DNA from: Mucidula mucida
Taxonomy: Eukaryota > Basidiomycota > Agaricomycetes > Agaricales > Physalacriaceae
DNA length: 64,000 nt
Assembly (NCBI GenBank): GCA_015501055.1
Contig: JADNYV010000006.1
Location: forward strand, 558,001-622,000
Reading direction: 5' to 3'
The notes below the pieces were generated by a model. That model did no database searches, was not told the origin of the DNA, and saw only the letters and a list, made by a program, of their open reading frames with translations. Below are positions 48,153 through 60,353 of the stretch, in pieces (within the stretch, counting starts at the first letter, position 1; each line of letters opens with the position of its first letter). The translations under genes and the position numbers were made by a program.

Positions 48153-51100
48153 ATGTCGAACATCAGCTTCGGTTATCATGGCCAGGGCTCCTCAAGAGGA
48201 ATTGGGTCGGGCGGCAGCAGCAGTTCAAGGGGTGGCTACCGGGGTGGTCCTCCTGTCAAGCCCTATGACCGCCCTCCTGGAGCCAAACCTCCCACTCCGC
48301 CTAGAGTTGCACATGATGAACTCATCCAAGTCCGGACGAATACCTTCAAGATCACCAAGTTCGTCAAATCATTCGTGTTGTCTGTTCCTTCGTTGATTGT
48401 GTTCCAGGCTACCTCACGAACTGTGTTTTCAATATAAATGTGAGTTCTTCTGATCTGTGGTTGGTCACATACTCAAGTTTTGTTCGACTAGTGCGTATGT
48501 CAATTCCGCGTGAGTTGTTCAAACCTCATGGAATATCCAGAGTTCGAGCCCGAAGTCAAAACTCCGGAACGACGAGTGCAACTTTTTCACAAGTTGCAGA
48601 ATGTCGTCGCGCCAAATGTCTTTGGCCGACGCAATGTCCTCTTCGACAAAACCGATCTAGTCTTTAGTTTCGGACTGTTGCAATTAACCGAGGGCAGCAC
48701 CAGTAATGGGCAGGTAGAAAACTGTTCTTTATATCGTATCTTGTCTGACGCGTTCAGTTCAATGTGGATCTTGATTCGACGGACAGTCAGGCCTCGAATC
48801 CCCATCGTCGCAGCAAAGTCTTCAGAATCAGTTTCAGTATGACATCCAGTCCCGGCATCGATATCAGGTATGTAAATTATGAACGGTGTCTCTCACTTCA
48901 TCGATTGCTGCAGCACGATACCTGGACTCCTACAGCTGCCTAAGCAAGATCCTAGGAAGTCGCAACTGAGTAACATCCTGGCACCGGCTACGAATATTCT
49001 TCAACTCATAATACGCCAAGAGACAGACCAGTGAGTTATATTCGTTGCTTAGACTTAAATATCGCGTAAAGCTATTTTCAGAAAGTATCCTCATAACAGG
49101 AACGCGTTCTTCATGAGTGACCACAGGGACAACCAAAAGCTTCTGTATCCGAAACGAGAACCTAGTAGTCTGTTACTGTGGAAAGGCTTCTTCCAGTGAG
49201 ATCATCGTCAGAGTTAAGTCGCGTATTCCTCGTAACCGTCATCTGTTTAGGTCAGTCAAGCCCACCCTACGCGGCATGATAATCAATGTCGACGTATCGA
49301 TGGCAGCGATATACGTTCCGCAAAATGCGTTGATGACGGCTATGGAGTTTCTAAAGCTTCGTCCACATGAGCAAAATAAACTGATCTTGGAACCCCACCA
49401 TGCAATGTTTCAGTCGTTACGGAGGCATCTCAAAGGTGTTCGAATCAATGTGAAGAGTACCTCTCGTCAAGGTTCCGTTGCCACAAGGACAATTCGAGAC
49501 CTGGATTCGCGCGGCGCAATGTATGAATTTGTCGACAGGGATGGACGACGAATCACAGTTGCAGTATGTCGTCTGGGTACAGCTATATTCGAGCCTCACG
49601 GAAGATGCTCTCTAGGACCACTTCAGAAGGATGCACAACATCGGCATCCAGTATCCGAGGATAGTATCTGTTGTTCTCTCCAAGCCTGATGCCCCTCATC
49701 CGGTCATCGTTCCTCTTGAAGTTTGCACTATCCTCCCAAATCAGATCTACAAGAAACGTCTTCCGTCGGAGCTTACAGCCCAGGCAGTTACATTCGGTAC
49801 CACAAAGCCACTAGACAGATGGAAGGCAATCACTGGCCAAGAAAGGAATGGAAGGAAGGACATCTATGCTCAAACACCAGTAAGTGACGTTATCTATTTC
49901 ACATTTGTGGTTTCTAAGCCTTGCACTGGCAGATCCTTGGATATTCGGGCTCTCAACACGTGATCGCTTCGGGAATGGAGATAGAGACTCGTCCACTGGA
50001 GGTGTCGGGAACAATCCTTCGTCCTCCCCAAGTGACCGCACGCAAGATACTTCTGCATAACACTGATCACAGTAGAGATCCAGAGCACATTCTCGTGAGT
50101 AATGCCCGCTGAGGACTGATTACGCTACTGACGAAGTAGCAGGATATCGACAGCGGTACGGGTGCATGGAACTACATGAAACATGGCTTCTTCACTCCCG
50201 CCCCCCTTGTAAACTGGTGTTTGGTCAATTTTGAGTCAGATAATCCAAGCCTAGAAGGGAAGACAATAGAGGGCCTCGTCAGTCGATGTCAACGTTTAGG
50301 TCAGTCATAGACGTTCCAGAAAGCCGAGAAATCTCAATCTGCGTTTGCATAGGCATGAGTAAGTAGGCCCGCACTCACGTCTCGGACATCTTGTAACATT
50401 GAGATTAGATTGCATGCAGCCAACGATGGTTGTTCGCAGGCACGCGTCCTGCAATGTAAAAGAGGTACGACTACCTACTTCCCAATACTTTCTCTCTCGA
50501 CTCGAGCTTTTCTCAGGAACTTGACAACATTGGACGTACCTTTTCGAGCAGAATGGGGCCAAACATTATGCCGTCGATATTCGTTGTCATCTTACCCCCA
50601 ATTGCCGCAGAAGCAAAACATGCCCTCAAGTATTGGGGTGACATCATACGAGGTGACAAAAGTTCATCTTACTGAATCGTCTGCCTCACGCTTTTTTTCA
50701 GCTGTCCCCACGCAATGTATCCGTAGCGATAAGGTCGCCACAGCAAAAGATCAGTACTGGGCAAACGTCGCACAAAAGTCAGTCAGATCTCCGACTGAGT
50801 CAAATCGGCTGATATTTTGGTTCTCAGAATCAATACACGTTTGGGTGGCTTGAACGGTCGTGTGAAGTCAAGTATCTTAGAAGCCTGGACTCAAAGAGAA
50901 TCTCCATTTATGATTATAGGTATGTTGCGGATTTAATCTCGCTACTCGACGTCATTGTTGTCAGGAGCGGATGTCGCTCATGCGCCACCAAACGTACAAA
51001 GGCCATCGTACGTCGGCCTGGCCTGGTCTCGAGATAGTTACGCAAGCGCATACGAAGGTGACATTCGGATGCAGGACCCTAGGACAGAGCGTATTCAAGA

Positions 51101-52135
51101 GTTGGGTGCGATGGTTAAAGCGGCTGTCGAAAAGTATCACCGGAACAAAAAGTCACCTCCTCAAAGAATCGTTTTCTTTAGAGATGGTCTTTCGGACGCC
51201 GAATTTGCCTCTGTTGGTGGCTCGGAACTGCATGAAATGAAGACTGCTCTCCTCGACTTCTACAAGCCTTGGAACAAGGATACGGAGGAATTCAACAAGA
51301 CTGCCGCCCCAGCAGCAAAGCGGCCGATGTATCCTCTTATATCATATGTATTTGTTGTGAAACGGTACGTCGCATTTCTATGATCAGAATTTCTCTCGTG
51401 CCCACTGTCGTTGACTAGCCATCATATCAAGTTTTTTCCTCCTGTCATCACACCGGGCCAGGAAAACGAGTACGTCCTTGCGAGATGCCTAAGCATTAAA
51501 CGATAATGTGCTTCACAGAATTTCTGATAGGAATGGCAATGTAAGGCCAGGATTTTCGACAGCGGACCCACAAATCCGACATCCACGATTTTTGGATTTC
51601 TATCTTCAATCTCACGCAGCAATCCAAGGAAGTAAGGAAGTTCTTTCCAGCTCTAACGTTGCTCTAATGGTTGCTTTCAAGCTGCAAGGAGTGCTCGTCA
51701 CTTAATATATCACGATGAGAACTTCGGCTTCGACTATAAGAAGTGTGTCTTGGTTCGCAACTAGAATTTGTCCATTAACTCCATTACTAGAGTGGAGAGA
51801 TTGTCTTTCGATCTCTGTCATGTGTATGCATCCGCCTCGCGCTCAATCAGCCTGAATGCACCTGTATACTGTCAGTCGGATTCACTGTCTTTGCCATAGT
51901 GCTAACTATTTCGACAGATGCCGATGTATGAACTGGAACTTCCTTGCGATACTGAATTTGCTAATCCCCGCTACAGAAGATTTGTGGGCGAGCCCAGTAT
52001 CATCACGATCCTGATAATCGGGATATATCCTTTGGCAGTGATGCCGGATCCATGTCAGAGACGTTCGACCTCGCTGCATGGCGTAAGGGTTTCTATCCAC
52101 CGCGGCAAAGGGTGTCATCCACGTTCTATCTCTGA
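48153..52135 (+). CDS. Argonaute protein (RNA silencing effector)
   Basis: Guide-RNA-binding effector of RNA interference. The N-terminus is Gly/Ser/Arg-rich (GSSRGIGSGGSSSSRGG). Next come the N-domain (KTPERRVQLFHKLQNVVAPN), linker 1 (LRGMIINVDVSMAAIYVP) and PAZ (YEFVDRDGRRITVA joined to DHFRRMHNIGIQYP, then LPLEVC-like VIVPLEVCTILPNQIYKK). The MID region includes DQYWANVAQK joined to INTRLGGLNGRVKSS. PIWI starts with GADVAHAPPN (first Asp), then RTERIQELGAM (Glu), VFFRDGLSDAEF (second Asp), FYLQSHAAIQGTAR, and SLNAPVYYAD (final Asp, 51923-51925). The tetrad therefore reads DEDD, as in fungal slicers. The C-terminus ends STFYL at 52135. Roughly 15 small introns; no frame break found. Confidence 0.92.
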
Positions 52136-53077
52136 GGCAGACTAGATTTTTCGATTGACAGGTCCTCGGTAAACGACGTTCGTGTGGAAGCACGCTCAAT
52201 TGATGAAGCATCTTGCCAGACTCAATAGACCTGACGATCTTCACATCCGTCCTTCCTAAACGACGTCGCTTCTATTATTGTAAATCGTGTATCTTCTGCG
52301 TTACGATGGTTTTTCTAAGTACAATAGTTCTTCGTACCTAGCAGGCATTCAACTCGACGTGGTGCAATACTTACACAGGTTATTTGTTAGCGCCGCACGT
52401 ATCAAGGCTGAGGGTAACCAAGCAGAGTCCTCACTCTACGTAACAATAGGATCGTCGAATCGATCCGCATATACGCGTTCTTAATATTCTTCAGCTGTCT
52501 TAATGCCCAAGCTGGCTGATGCCAGAGCTTCCAATGCGGCCTTCAAGCCCTCATGTCCCTGTTGCGGTGTTTGGGGGTGGCACTTCTGGTGTAGGAGAGG
52601 CCATGATGAACACGATATCATCCTATACCGGAGACAATAGAATCCATCTTGTTATTGTCGGACGTAACGGCGCCGCTGCTAGTAACCTACAGACGGCGCG
52701 CGCGAACTCGTTTTACGCGAATTGGATGAAAACTATCAAAACGACGTGCCAGGAGCTCAAGAAGCTGCTCGCAAAGACCAACTTCCTCGTGTCGTCCGTG
52801 GGGTACTTCCGGATGACTGGGCGCGTTGAGACCAAGGAAGGACTTGATCAGATCATAACTTAGTAGATGCTTGTGATGCGATACTATAATCTCTTTTGAA
52901 GAGACCAAGGAGCTATTGCCGCAGAGAAGGTCGCGAGCATCCCATCTTCTTCGCAGAGTCGGGTCGGGTCAAAAAGACTTGTTTTCGTATATTTTTTACA
53001 CAACATGCGTTGGCGTAAGCAGACAGATCACAGCAGACTTGGCAACTCGTAGTCAATTGTCTGCAAGATAGAACCAT
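52136..53077. other. intergenic, holds only the dehydrogenase relic
   Basis: Convergent region between the Argonaute stop and the SET-gene stop. Besides the relic at 52519-52863 no gene is seen. A T-rich patch near 52985-53000 could belong to 3' ends. Confidence 0.45.
52519..52863 (+). pseudogene. truncated short-chain dehydrogenase/reductase relic
   Basis: Begins with a Rossmann segment PVAVFGGGTSGVGEAMMNTI and HLVIVGRNGAAASNL, then jumps to KLLAKTNFLVSSVGYF and RVETKEGLDQIIT before a stop. Compared with fungal SDRs of this type, a piece between the two blocks appears shortened. Everything after the first about 115 residues (catalytic Tyr-x-x-x-Lys region and C-terminus) is absent. No continuation is seen downstream before the SET gene. 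I read it as a decayed fragment. Confidence 0.6.
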
Positions 53078-54482
53078 TTACTTGGAGGGCATGTAATGTA
53101 AACGGTAAAGAGGTACGACGCGTGTTTGAAAGAATGTCACCAACTCTCCCAGATTAAAGCCTAACGCGATCCAAGTCTTCAAGACGACTATTCCGTACTT
53201 GCGGAATCTGACGCCGTCCGTGCCGACTGCGTTGAGAACAGCACACACATACAAAAGGAAGGTCGGATAACAAGGACAGCCCTCCAGACCCTCTTCACTA
53301 AACAAGCGTAGGCCCTCTTCGATGTCCTTCATCAGGGTGCTATTTGTTTGCGGAGATCGCTTCATGTGAAGCATGAGCGCAAAACGCTTCATTACGCTGG
53401 TTGAGTTGTAAACGTCCTCAATGCGCGCGCGACGTCGGTCAGAGACTTCAGCGTTGGAGCAGCATGGGCAGCTACATCGAAACCCATACGGGGCCAGCTG
53501 CTTCTGGCGCAAAGCAGTACTCTCCCAGACAGAATCGTAGCTGGCGGTCATCTCCTCTCCTTGACGAATGTCCCGAGTCGCGTAGAGTCGCATGGAAAAC
53601 GATGGCATGTGAAAGAGACGCGTTGTATCAGGAGCACAGCTACCAAGGCGCGTTTAAGTGAATTGTACAGGTTGGTCCTTCGTTAGCACACACCTATGAT
53701 TGATGCGAGACATTTGGGCAAATACGCCTGAGTACGCGCCCGTGTTCCCTTCGGCTATATGGATGGTTTGAGGTTGCGGTCGAAATTGAAAGCGTAAACA
53801 ACGGACCACCTTCTTCTCTCAGGTGGTCAATGCAGTATCCATTCGTCCGCATGATACCGAGCAACGGCCCACTGCCGTCTAGTTTATGGTCGTTGTACAA
53901 TGACATGTACGCGTTCTTCTCGTCAGCGTCCATGCGATCGGCAAGATTTTGAAGACACTTTTCAGAAGAATGCAGAATCACCCGTTTCTCCTCGTCTGCG
54001 CTCAAGCCGGCTGTCTTGTAAGTGCAAGGCATTGCAGCAGGAGCTATGATGAGGGCGCGTTCTGATAAAATAAGGTCGCCTTGACTGATGGATCGCGTTG
54101 CGAACATCCCCATACCACCGAATGGTGATGATCTGACGCGATGAGAAACGATCGAGGGATTCACAGGGGCAGTGGGAAATCCTGGGGTATTCATGATGAA
54201 AGCTTTGAGTGGCCTTAGAAGAAAGCAGTGCGTCCAAGCGCTACCAGGCGGCCGTTCTGAAGGTAGAGTGGTAACTAAGTAGTCTCCGTTACTCTTTTTG
54301 GATCCAGAGTCGATGGGGACAGCACCAGGATGCCACGAGAGATGTTCGTATCTGGATAGCTCTGTAAAGTGAACAAGTTCAGGCAAGTGACAAGCAGTAT
54401 ATACGACAAGCCTACTAGAAGGGTCGTAGACTTCGAAGGGTAGATGGGACAACCGCACAGATGTCTGCATGTTGGACGCCAT
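53078..54482 (-). CDS. SET-domain protein (SMYD-like, no MYND finger seen)
   Basis: Putative protein-lysine methyltransferase. ATG 54482 gives MASNMQTSVRLSHLPFEVYD, followed by a fungus-type N-terminal region ending in WTHCFLLRPLKAFI. The SET domain opens with SPFGGMGMFATRSISQGDLI, is interrupted by a helical insert (CLQNLADRMDADEKNAYMSL), and continues through RTNGYCIDHLREEGGP. After introns come AQMSRINHS joined to CAPDTTRLFHM, the NHSC pocket motif, then MRLYATRDIRQGEEMTASYD. The post-SET cysteines are in GFRCSCPCCS. An alpha-helical C-terminus follows and stops at 53078. At least three introns. Histone or non-histone substrate cannot be told. A MYND zinc finger, usual in SMYD proteins, is not visible. 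Confidence 0.88.
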
Positions 54483-54891
54483 CGCGCTGCGATAACCTTC
54501 AAAAAAAGAGATACGCAAGGTAAGAGACAAGAGACTCGACGTAAGCAAGTGGCAAGCGCTGATCCTACTTATATGAGCGGACTCTGAAAGTCACAAAGGA
54601 CGCACCGGCAGTTCCCATTTGCGCATCCGAACGAAAAGTCCCGGAGAAGAACGAAAGAGATAGTGATTGTTTCGATAGTAATGTTCGTAAGTAAAAGACT
54701 TACCTCTTATAATCTTGTTATCACAAACAGACGCGCGACAGAAGTGGGAGGCAAAAGAACGTGGATAATGACGGAATGCGTCGGTACTACAACAAAACAT
54801 ATCACTAAGATAGGTACTAGTAGGTACTAAACGGCAGAATCAATAAATAATAACGAACTCTTCAGTAGTGTGCAGTAGAAGAGGATTTTAC
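54483..54891. promoter_or_regulatory. intergenic, promoter of the SET gene
   Basis: 409 bp. Contains a direct duplication around 54807-54828 (taggtactag taggtacta). No gene supported. Confidence 0.4.
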
Positions 54892-56216
54892 TCAATGTGA
54901 GCGGGCTTTGTGCATTCTGCGCGAATGACTACGAGGAACGAGGTCTCGCTTGTCGACACACCCACCGTCTACGTCACAAACACCACGCACAACGCAGTCA
55001 CGCCAAGAAGCGTACATCATGACGGCGAAGGCGTTGCCTTCGGGACTACCAGAGGTAAAGGGCTCAAGGGCAAACCAGTTGAGAGGATCCACAGTCGGCG
55101 TGATGATGCCCGCTTCAGTGACATGAGGGTTTCCTGCTGAGTCCACTCCTCCGATTGTGGCGCGCATCGCATCCGCCCATTGGACGTATTGCGACCCGAA
55201 GACCTTTGGCTGGAGAACCGCCATGCGATAGATAACATTGGAAATCATCGCTGAACCAGAGAGTTCGCCATATCGGCGGCCCTCCTCAATGGAACCGTCG
55301 GTGTCCATGTAGTTATTGACCAAGCCATCCACCAACACTGAACCCATCACACCGTCGACAATCTCCTTAATCCATGCGGTGAGATCATTGATAGCGGTTT
55401 CTCTCCAGTCGGCCAAGTACGCCACTGGAGCGTGCATGATAGTCGCTAAAATGCGTGTCATCCCACTAGCCGCCCAGCCATTTCCAGTGGACCAGAGACC
55501 GAGTTCAAGGGATTGGGGTCCGATGATGTGATGCCAAAGGCCATTGTATGACTGGTCGGCGATAGTGATATCTTGGAGGACGGCGCGATAATACTCGCTT
55601 TGTTTGTAAGATTCGTAAAGCAGGGTTTCGTTCCAGGTATCGGCAGCGTAGTATGCGAGGAATGTGGGGGCCATGTACATGAAATCAGCCCTAAATTCAT
55701 ATTTCAGTAACGTGTATGTTTCACAGTCAAAACGCCGTACCATAACTCAGCAACATCGGCGCGCTGACTGATTGCGCCAGCTCCACTTCCATTCGTCCAT
55801 CGCGGAGCCTCCTCGGTCAGGTAAACAACCTCTCCGGTAGCAGCATCGGCGTATTCAGGACGCGTTTTGCCAATAAGCCATGCAATCACGCCCAAACTGG
55901 CAGGATCGCCGGTCGCGCCATCGCCGTCGCTGAGCCCGTTAACGCCCTCGCCTAATACGATCCAGTCCAATCCCTTGGACATGGCAAATACAGTCTCTGG
56001 GAGCACAGTAGGCGCTGGGAAGGGAACAGGTGCGAAGACGGTGAGTTCCGGGTTGTACAGTTCAAGTAGGGCCATCGTAGCGGCGCCATACTCCCAGGAA
56101 TGAGAGGGGAGGTAAACCGATTCATTGGCGACGGCCTTGATGTCAAAACCGGGATCAAGAGCGAACGAAGTGCTCAAAAGAGCAGACGTGAGGATAGAAG
56201 AAAGATTGACAGCCAT
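54892..56216 (-). CDS. secreted six-hairpin glycosidase-like protein (GH88/GH105-related)
   Basis: Predicted extracellular (alpha/alpha)6-barrel protein; relatives remove unsaturated uronic acids from pectin fragments, but the substrate here is not known. ATG 56216 gives the signal peptide MAVNLSSILTSALLSTSFAL. The first exon includes SHSWEYGAATMALLELYNPE and ends RADVAELW. A 49-nt intron joins it to ADFMYMAPTFLAYYAADTWN. Key segments are YNGLWHHIIGPQSLELGLWS and TGNGWAASGMTRILATIM. The C-terminal half has GELSGSAMISNVIYRMAVL, then DPLNWFALEPFTSGSPEGN and FAVMMYASWRDCV, and ends in a basic tail (HSRRMHKARSH). N-glycosylation sites are present. Only one clear intron, fewer than its neighbours. 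Confidence 0.8.
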
Positions 56217-57476
56217 TTGAATCCGAAGGTCAGGAGAATAAAAGGAAAAAACGAGTGTGGGCGACCTGTGAGACGTTGAAAGAGCCAAGAACGCTGGTTG
56301 TGCTGTCAAATACGAAAAAAGGTGGGCCCTAGCTGAGAACCCTGAAGGCAGGTAAAACTCCGGCCTGGAAGGAGATCTCTAATGTTTCGCGCTAAAACGC
56401 ACTGAATCAGGCCAGGCCAGGCTTCTCCTCCTAAGAATTGGCATCCGCGAAACGTTAAGAGCGACGTGTAAGATTGGGCCAATATAAGAGCATAGAAAGC
56501 AAAGCCACAAGCTGAGATTCATGGCGCACACAACAAGCAGGGCCTAGGACCTAGGTCGTAATGGTTCTGACCCGCGTTGTGGGCTGACAGTGGGAGCGAT
56601 GATCCGCTGACGGTTGGGCTCTTCTTCAGGTACATAACGATCACTTAGCCGATCATCTGCTAATCTATCCCGGTCCGCGAATCCTCGCGAATCCTTCGCG
56701 TTTCCCCACAGAATTGGGGCGACGCGATTGCGACCACGGCGCACGAGCGCATCCTTCCGGCACTTGGGTATCACTGGTTCAGGTTAGCAACAATTGTAAG
56801 GAGATATATACTTAGTCTGGGGCACTTAAGGCGCTCAAGGGCGCTAGCACGTAGAGCGTACGTACGGCTTCTGTAAGACTGACAATCTTCATGATCACTG
56901 TATGCTACACGAAATTTTTGTCAAATAGTGGCGCTATATATATACTTAATAGTCAGAAGGAAGCGCAATGGGATGCAAGTAGTAACGTCAACCAAGCACC
57001 CTAGATTCCTACTAGTACTAGCGTTTTGTCTCATAACATAGCAGGCCTTAGTTATTAATAAGAGGCGCCGACGCAACGCCGACGGGGTGCGTAAGCTTGC
57101 GCTCTTGAATTTGGGGTTATTGACCAGAATTGATAGGAATCGGATGCATATCGACTGTGCTTTGTGTCTCGGCTCGCACTCAAGTACTCATCATATGAGG
57201 CTTAGACGGATGGTGAACTGTCCGCGCGCATTGAAAGCGACCGATCGGAAGTGGGCCAATGAGACTGGAGCCGGAGTCAGCATCTCGAGATAGGTTCGGC
57301 CAAGATAGTTCTAAGAGGCGAGATAAGGATTCGGATTCCTATCTCATCTCTACGGTACTGAGCTTTTGTCTGGGACGTCCAAATGCAGTCGGAGTTCGCC
57401 ACATTGGCCAAATAAAGACCAACAACGCGTCCTCTTTCTTCCAATTACAAGACGTGATACTATTCGAGGATTCATC
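56217..57476. other. 1.26-kb gene-poor stretch upstream of RecQ
   Basis: Divergent region between the glycosidase-like gene and the RecQ gene. AT-rich near 56920-56955 with a short TA repeat, and CG-containing near-repeats such as tcgcgaatcctcgcgaatccttcgcg (56685-56700 area). A 76-codon minus frame (56544-56774) is rich in charged residues and unrecognised. It could be a transposon remnant but I cannot show it. Confidence 0.35.
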
Positions 57477-60250
57477 ATGGACGAGGCACATAGGGTTTTA
57501 CGAGAAGTGTTCGGGCATGATTCCTTTCGTCTATCACAGGAGCAGGCGAGAATAAGGTTTTTCCCGAAGCTTGTAAACCCTCCTTGACGACGTGAAACAG
57601 GTTATCAAGAGACTCATCGTGGACAACGACAATGCACTCGTCCTCTTTCCGACTGGTGGTGGCAAGAGTCTTACCTATCAAGTCCCTGCGCTCTGTCTGC
57701 CAGTAAGCTAGCACTTGGTCGCGTTATAGCTCACTCACGTTCACAGGGACTTACTCTGGTCATCTCGCCCTTGATTGCTCTCATGAAAGATCAGGTGGAC
57801 GCTTTGCAGAAGCTTGGAGTCAAGGCAGCCAATTTGGATAGTACGCTGGACGCCGAAATGGTGCGCGTCGTACAACATGACGCCATAAATGGAAAGCTCA
57901 AATTGTTGTACGTTGCCCCGGAAAGGTGAGGCTACGCGTCCTTTCCTTTGACCGTGGTTGACGAACGCTCTCAGGCTCAACAACGAGCGGTTCATTGAAA
58001 TGATGCGCCAAATCAAGATATCCCTACTCGCTGTTGACGAATCGCATTGCATCTCCCAAGCAAGTTCTTTATTTCATAAACGAAAGTCAACTCATCTTAA
58101 GACGCAGTGGGGTACGAGTTTTCGACCGGAATATCTCAAGGTCGCCCGTTTTGCTGAAGAGATGGACGTTGAACGGGTACTCTGTCTGACCGCGACCGCA
58201 ACGCCAAAGGTCGCGCATGACATCTGCGAGCCTTTCTGTATTGACACAAAGGAAGGTGTCTTTAAAACGCCCGTCTTTAGGCCAAAGTGAGTTTCCCTCC
58301 ATGTCCTCCTGTGCACGCATTGACACCGTTTAAGTCTCTCCTTCGAAGTTGAGGTAGCAGCGACCTTCAATGCCAAAATGGAAAAGACTGTCGCCCTCCT
58401 GAAAAAGCGCACAGGACCTGCTATTATCTATGTCACGCTACAGAAGCATGCCGAACAAGTTGCCGAAGCACTGAAACAGCGCAAGTACCAATCTCTCGTG
58501 TACCACGCTGGATTGTCGAACGACGAACGCAATCGCGTACAGATGGAGTTCATGGCCTCGGAAAAGGGTATTGTTTGTGCAACAATTGCGTTTGGCATGG
58601 GTATTGATAAAGGTATGAAGTTCAAAGTCGGTTCTTCGTGGTCCTCATAGAGCTTTTGTAGCCAACATTCGCCAGGTTCTTCAGTTTTCGTTATTAAAGA
58701 TCTTGAACACTCATATTCGGGCAGATCATCCATTTGTTCATGCCGAAGACCCTAGAGAACTACAGCCAAGAAGTAGGCCGCGCTGGACGTGACGGCTTAC
58801 CATCGACTTGCTTGATGTTTCTCTCCGCTCCTGATATCCCCATCTTGGAGGGTTTTGCTCGCGGAGACACGTGCTCTCAGAGCTCTTTACAACGATGGCT
58901 TTTGGAAGTCGCGATGAAGACACCATCAGCCGACGGAACAATCGATTTTAACCACTATCAACAGTCAAAGGAGTAAGCACTTTGCTGGCAATACTTCAAA
59001 TCTTGTGGCTCATTCAAGTTCTCTAGCTTTGATATGAGGGTTGATTTCATGTCCTCGTTGGCTTCCACTCATTCTAACAATTCTACAGGCTAATGTCTTA
59101 GCGCTCTGTTACGCCCACCTGGAGTTGCAGCACAAATGTATCCGAGCGGTTACGCCCTTCTACTCAACATATGATATCAGCCAGCGAACCTCTGATGGCT
59201 GGCAGATTGTTATGAAGGATACCTCCCGAGCTGCACAAGCATTGCGTTCCAATTGGTCTGCCCGGGGCAGCAGTTATCAAGTATGTTCCGACTGTGGAAG
59301 CTATCCCAAGACTGATACACCGTCGTTGTAGATAGACATGATTGCAACTGTGACGTCTTCTGGAATTCCCCGTGAGGAGCTCGCGAAAAAAATCTCTTCA
59401 TGGGATTTATCAGGTACGCTGGCATATGTGATCTACTATATTGAACGCTATATTAACATTGCTTAGGTTACATTCAATCGAAGGCTTCGCAAGTGCGAGC
59501 GGTAGGCATGTCTATCTTTGACTTTCACACCTCAGCTGAACGATGAACTTCAGCGGTATAATGTTCTCAAGCCTCTCCCAATTGATTTGACCGAAAGCGC
59601 CGCCATAGCGAAGAAGCTATTCGAGGACATGGTCCAGAGAGAGAATGATGGCGTACAGCGACTACAGGAGGTTATAGAGTTCGCAACGAAACCTGATTGT
59701 AAGTTGTCCAGATCCATCTTTCCTGACTCCACGACTCACGTTTTCCCTCGCGTCAGGTCTCGCGCACTCCTTAGCGACTTACTTCGGAGATAAAGATGCC
59801 GTCCCGAATGGTAAATGTGGACAATGCACATACTGTAAAACCGGAAAGCCTGTCCAGTTCGATCAAGGCGCCAACTCAGATGCAGATGCAGGACGAATCC
59901 TGAGCATCCTTAACGCATGTCCCGTTCGTGATGATCCACGTCTCCTGGCACGCATGGCGTTCGGTATCACGTCCCCGCGCTTGACAGCGAACAAATGGAG
60001 CACTAGTAATCCGGCATTCGGGACGATGGTTGACGTTGAGTTCTCCAAGCTCGTAGCTGCATTTGACGTGGAGTGTAAGAGGGCGAAATATGTCAATCTG
60101 CCCGGCGCAGACATGGCTGCGTCCAGTGCGAAGAAGAGGCCGTACAGCAACAGCAGCTCGTCGCGTGGAAACTATTCAAAGGGCAGTGGTTCTTCGCGAG
60201 GCGGTAGTTCATACCCTAGCAAACGAGGAAAATACACTAAAAGATATTGA
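57477..60250 (+). CDS. RecQ-family ATP-dependent DNA helicase
   Basis: 3'-5' DNA helicase for recombination and replication-fork maintenance. ATG 57477 gives 23 codons ending [12 protein letters not shown] intron (57546-57600) joins these to [20 protein letters not shown], the RecQ motif 0 and Walker A ([16 protein letters not shown]). Then [29 protein letters not shown], and the motif II box VDESHCISQ spliced to [10 protein letters not shown]. Motif III is [12 protein letters not shown]. Helicase C follows: [45 protein letters not shown] and [12 protein letters not shown]. The zinc-binding part has GQCTYCKTG. The C-terminus is a Ser/Gly/Arg/Lys-rich nuclear tail ending KRGKYTKRY. About nine introns. 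Motif II is DESH where DEAH is usual. Confidence 0.92.
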
Positions 60251-60353
60251 TCCTGACGGCTGACCACAGGTTTCGAGACCTTAATTTTGTATTGTTACAG
60301 AGTTGTCGTATAGTGTACATTCAACGCATCATTTTTCAATAGACAAGCTAGTT

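Noticed and set aside
51690..51710. Apparent loss of a PIWI histidine after the IQGT motif of Argonaute (Arg-His instead of His-Tyr)
   Set aside because: The fourth catalytic residue lies later, in the YYA(H/D) motif. That motif is intact here as YYAD, so the catalytic tetrad is complete.
56544..56774. Charged 76-codon minus frame as a transposon gag remnant
   Set aside because: No zinc knuckle, terminal repeats or reverse-transcriptase motifs nearby, so the transposon reading cannot be supported.
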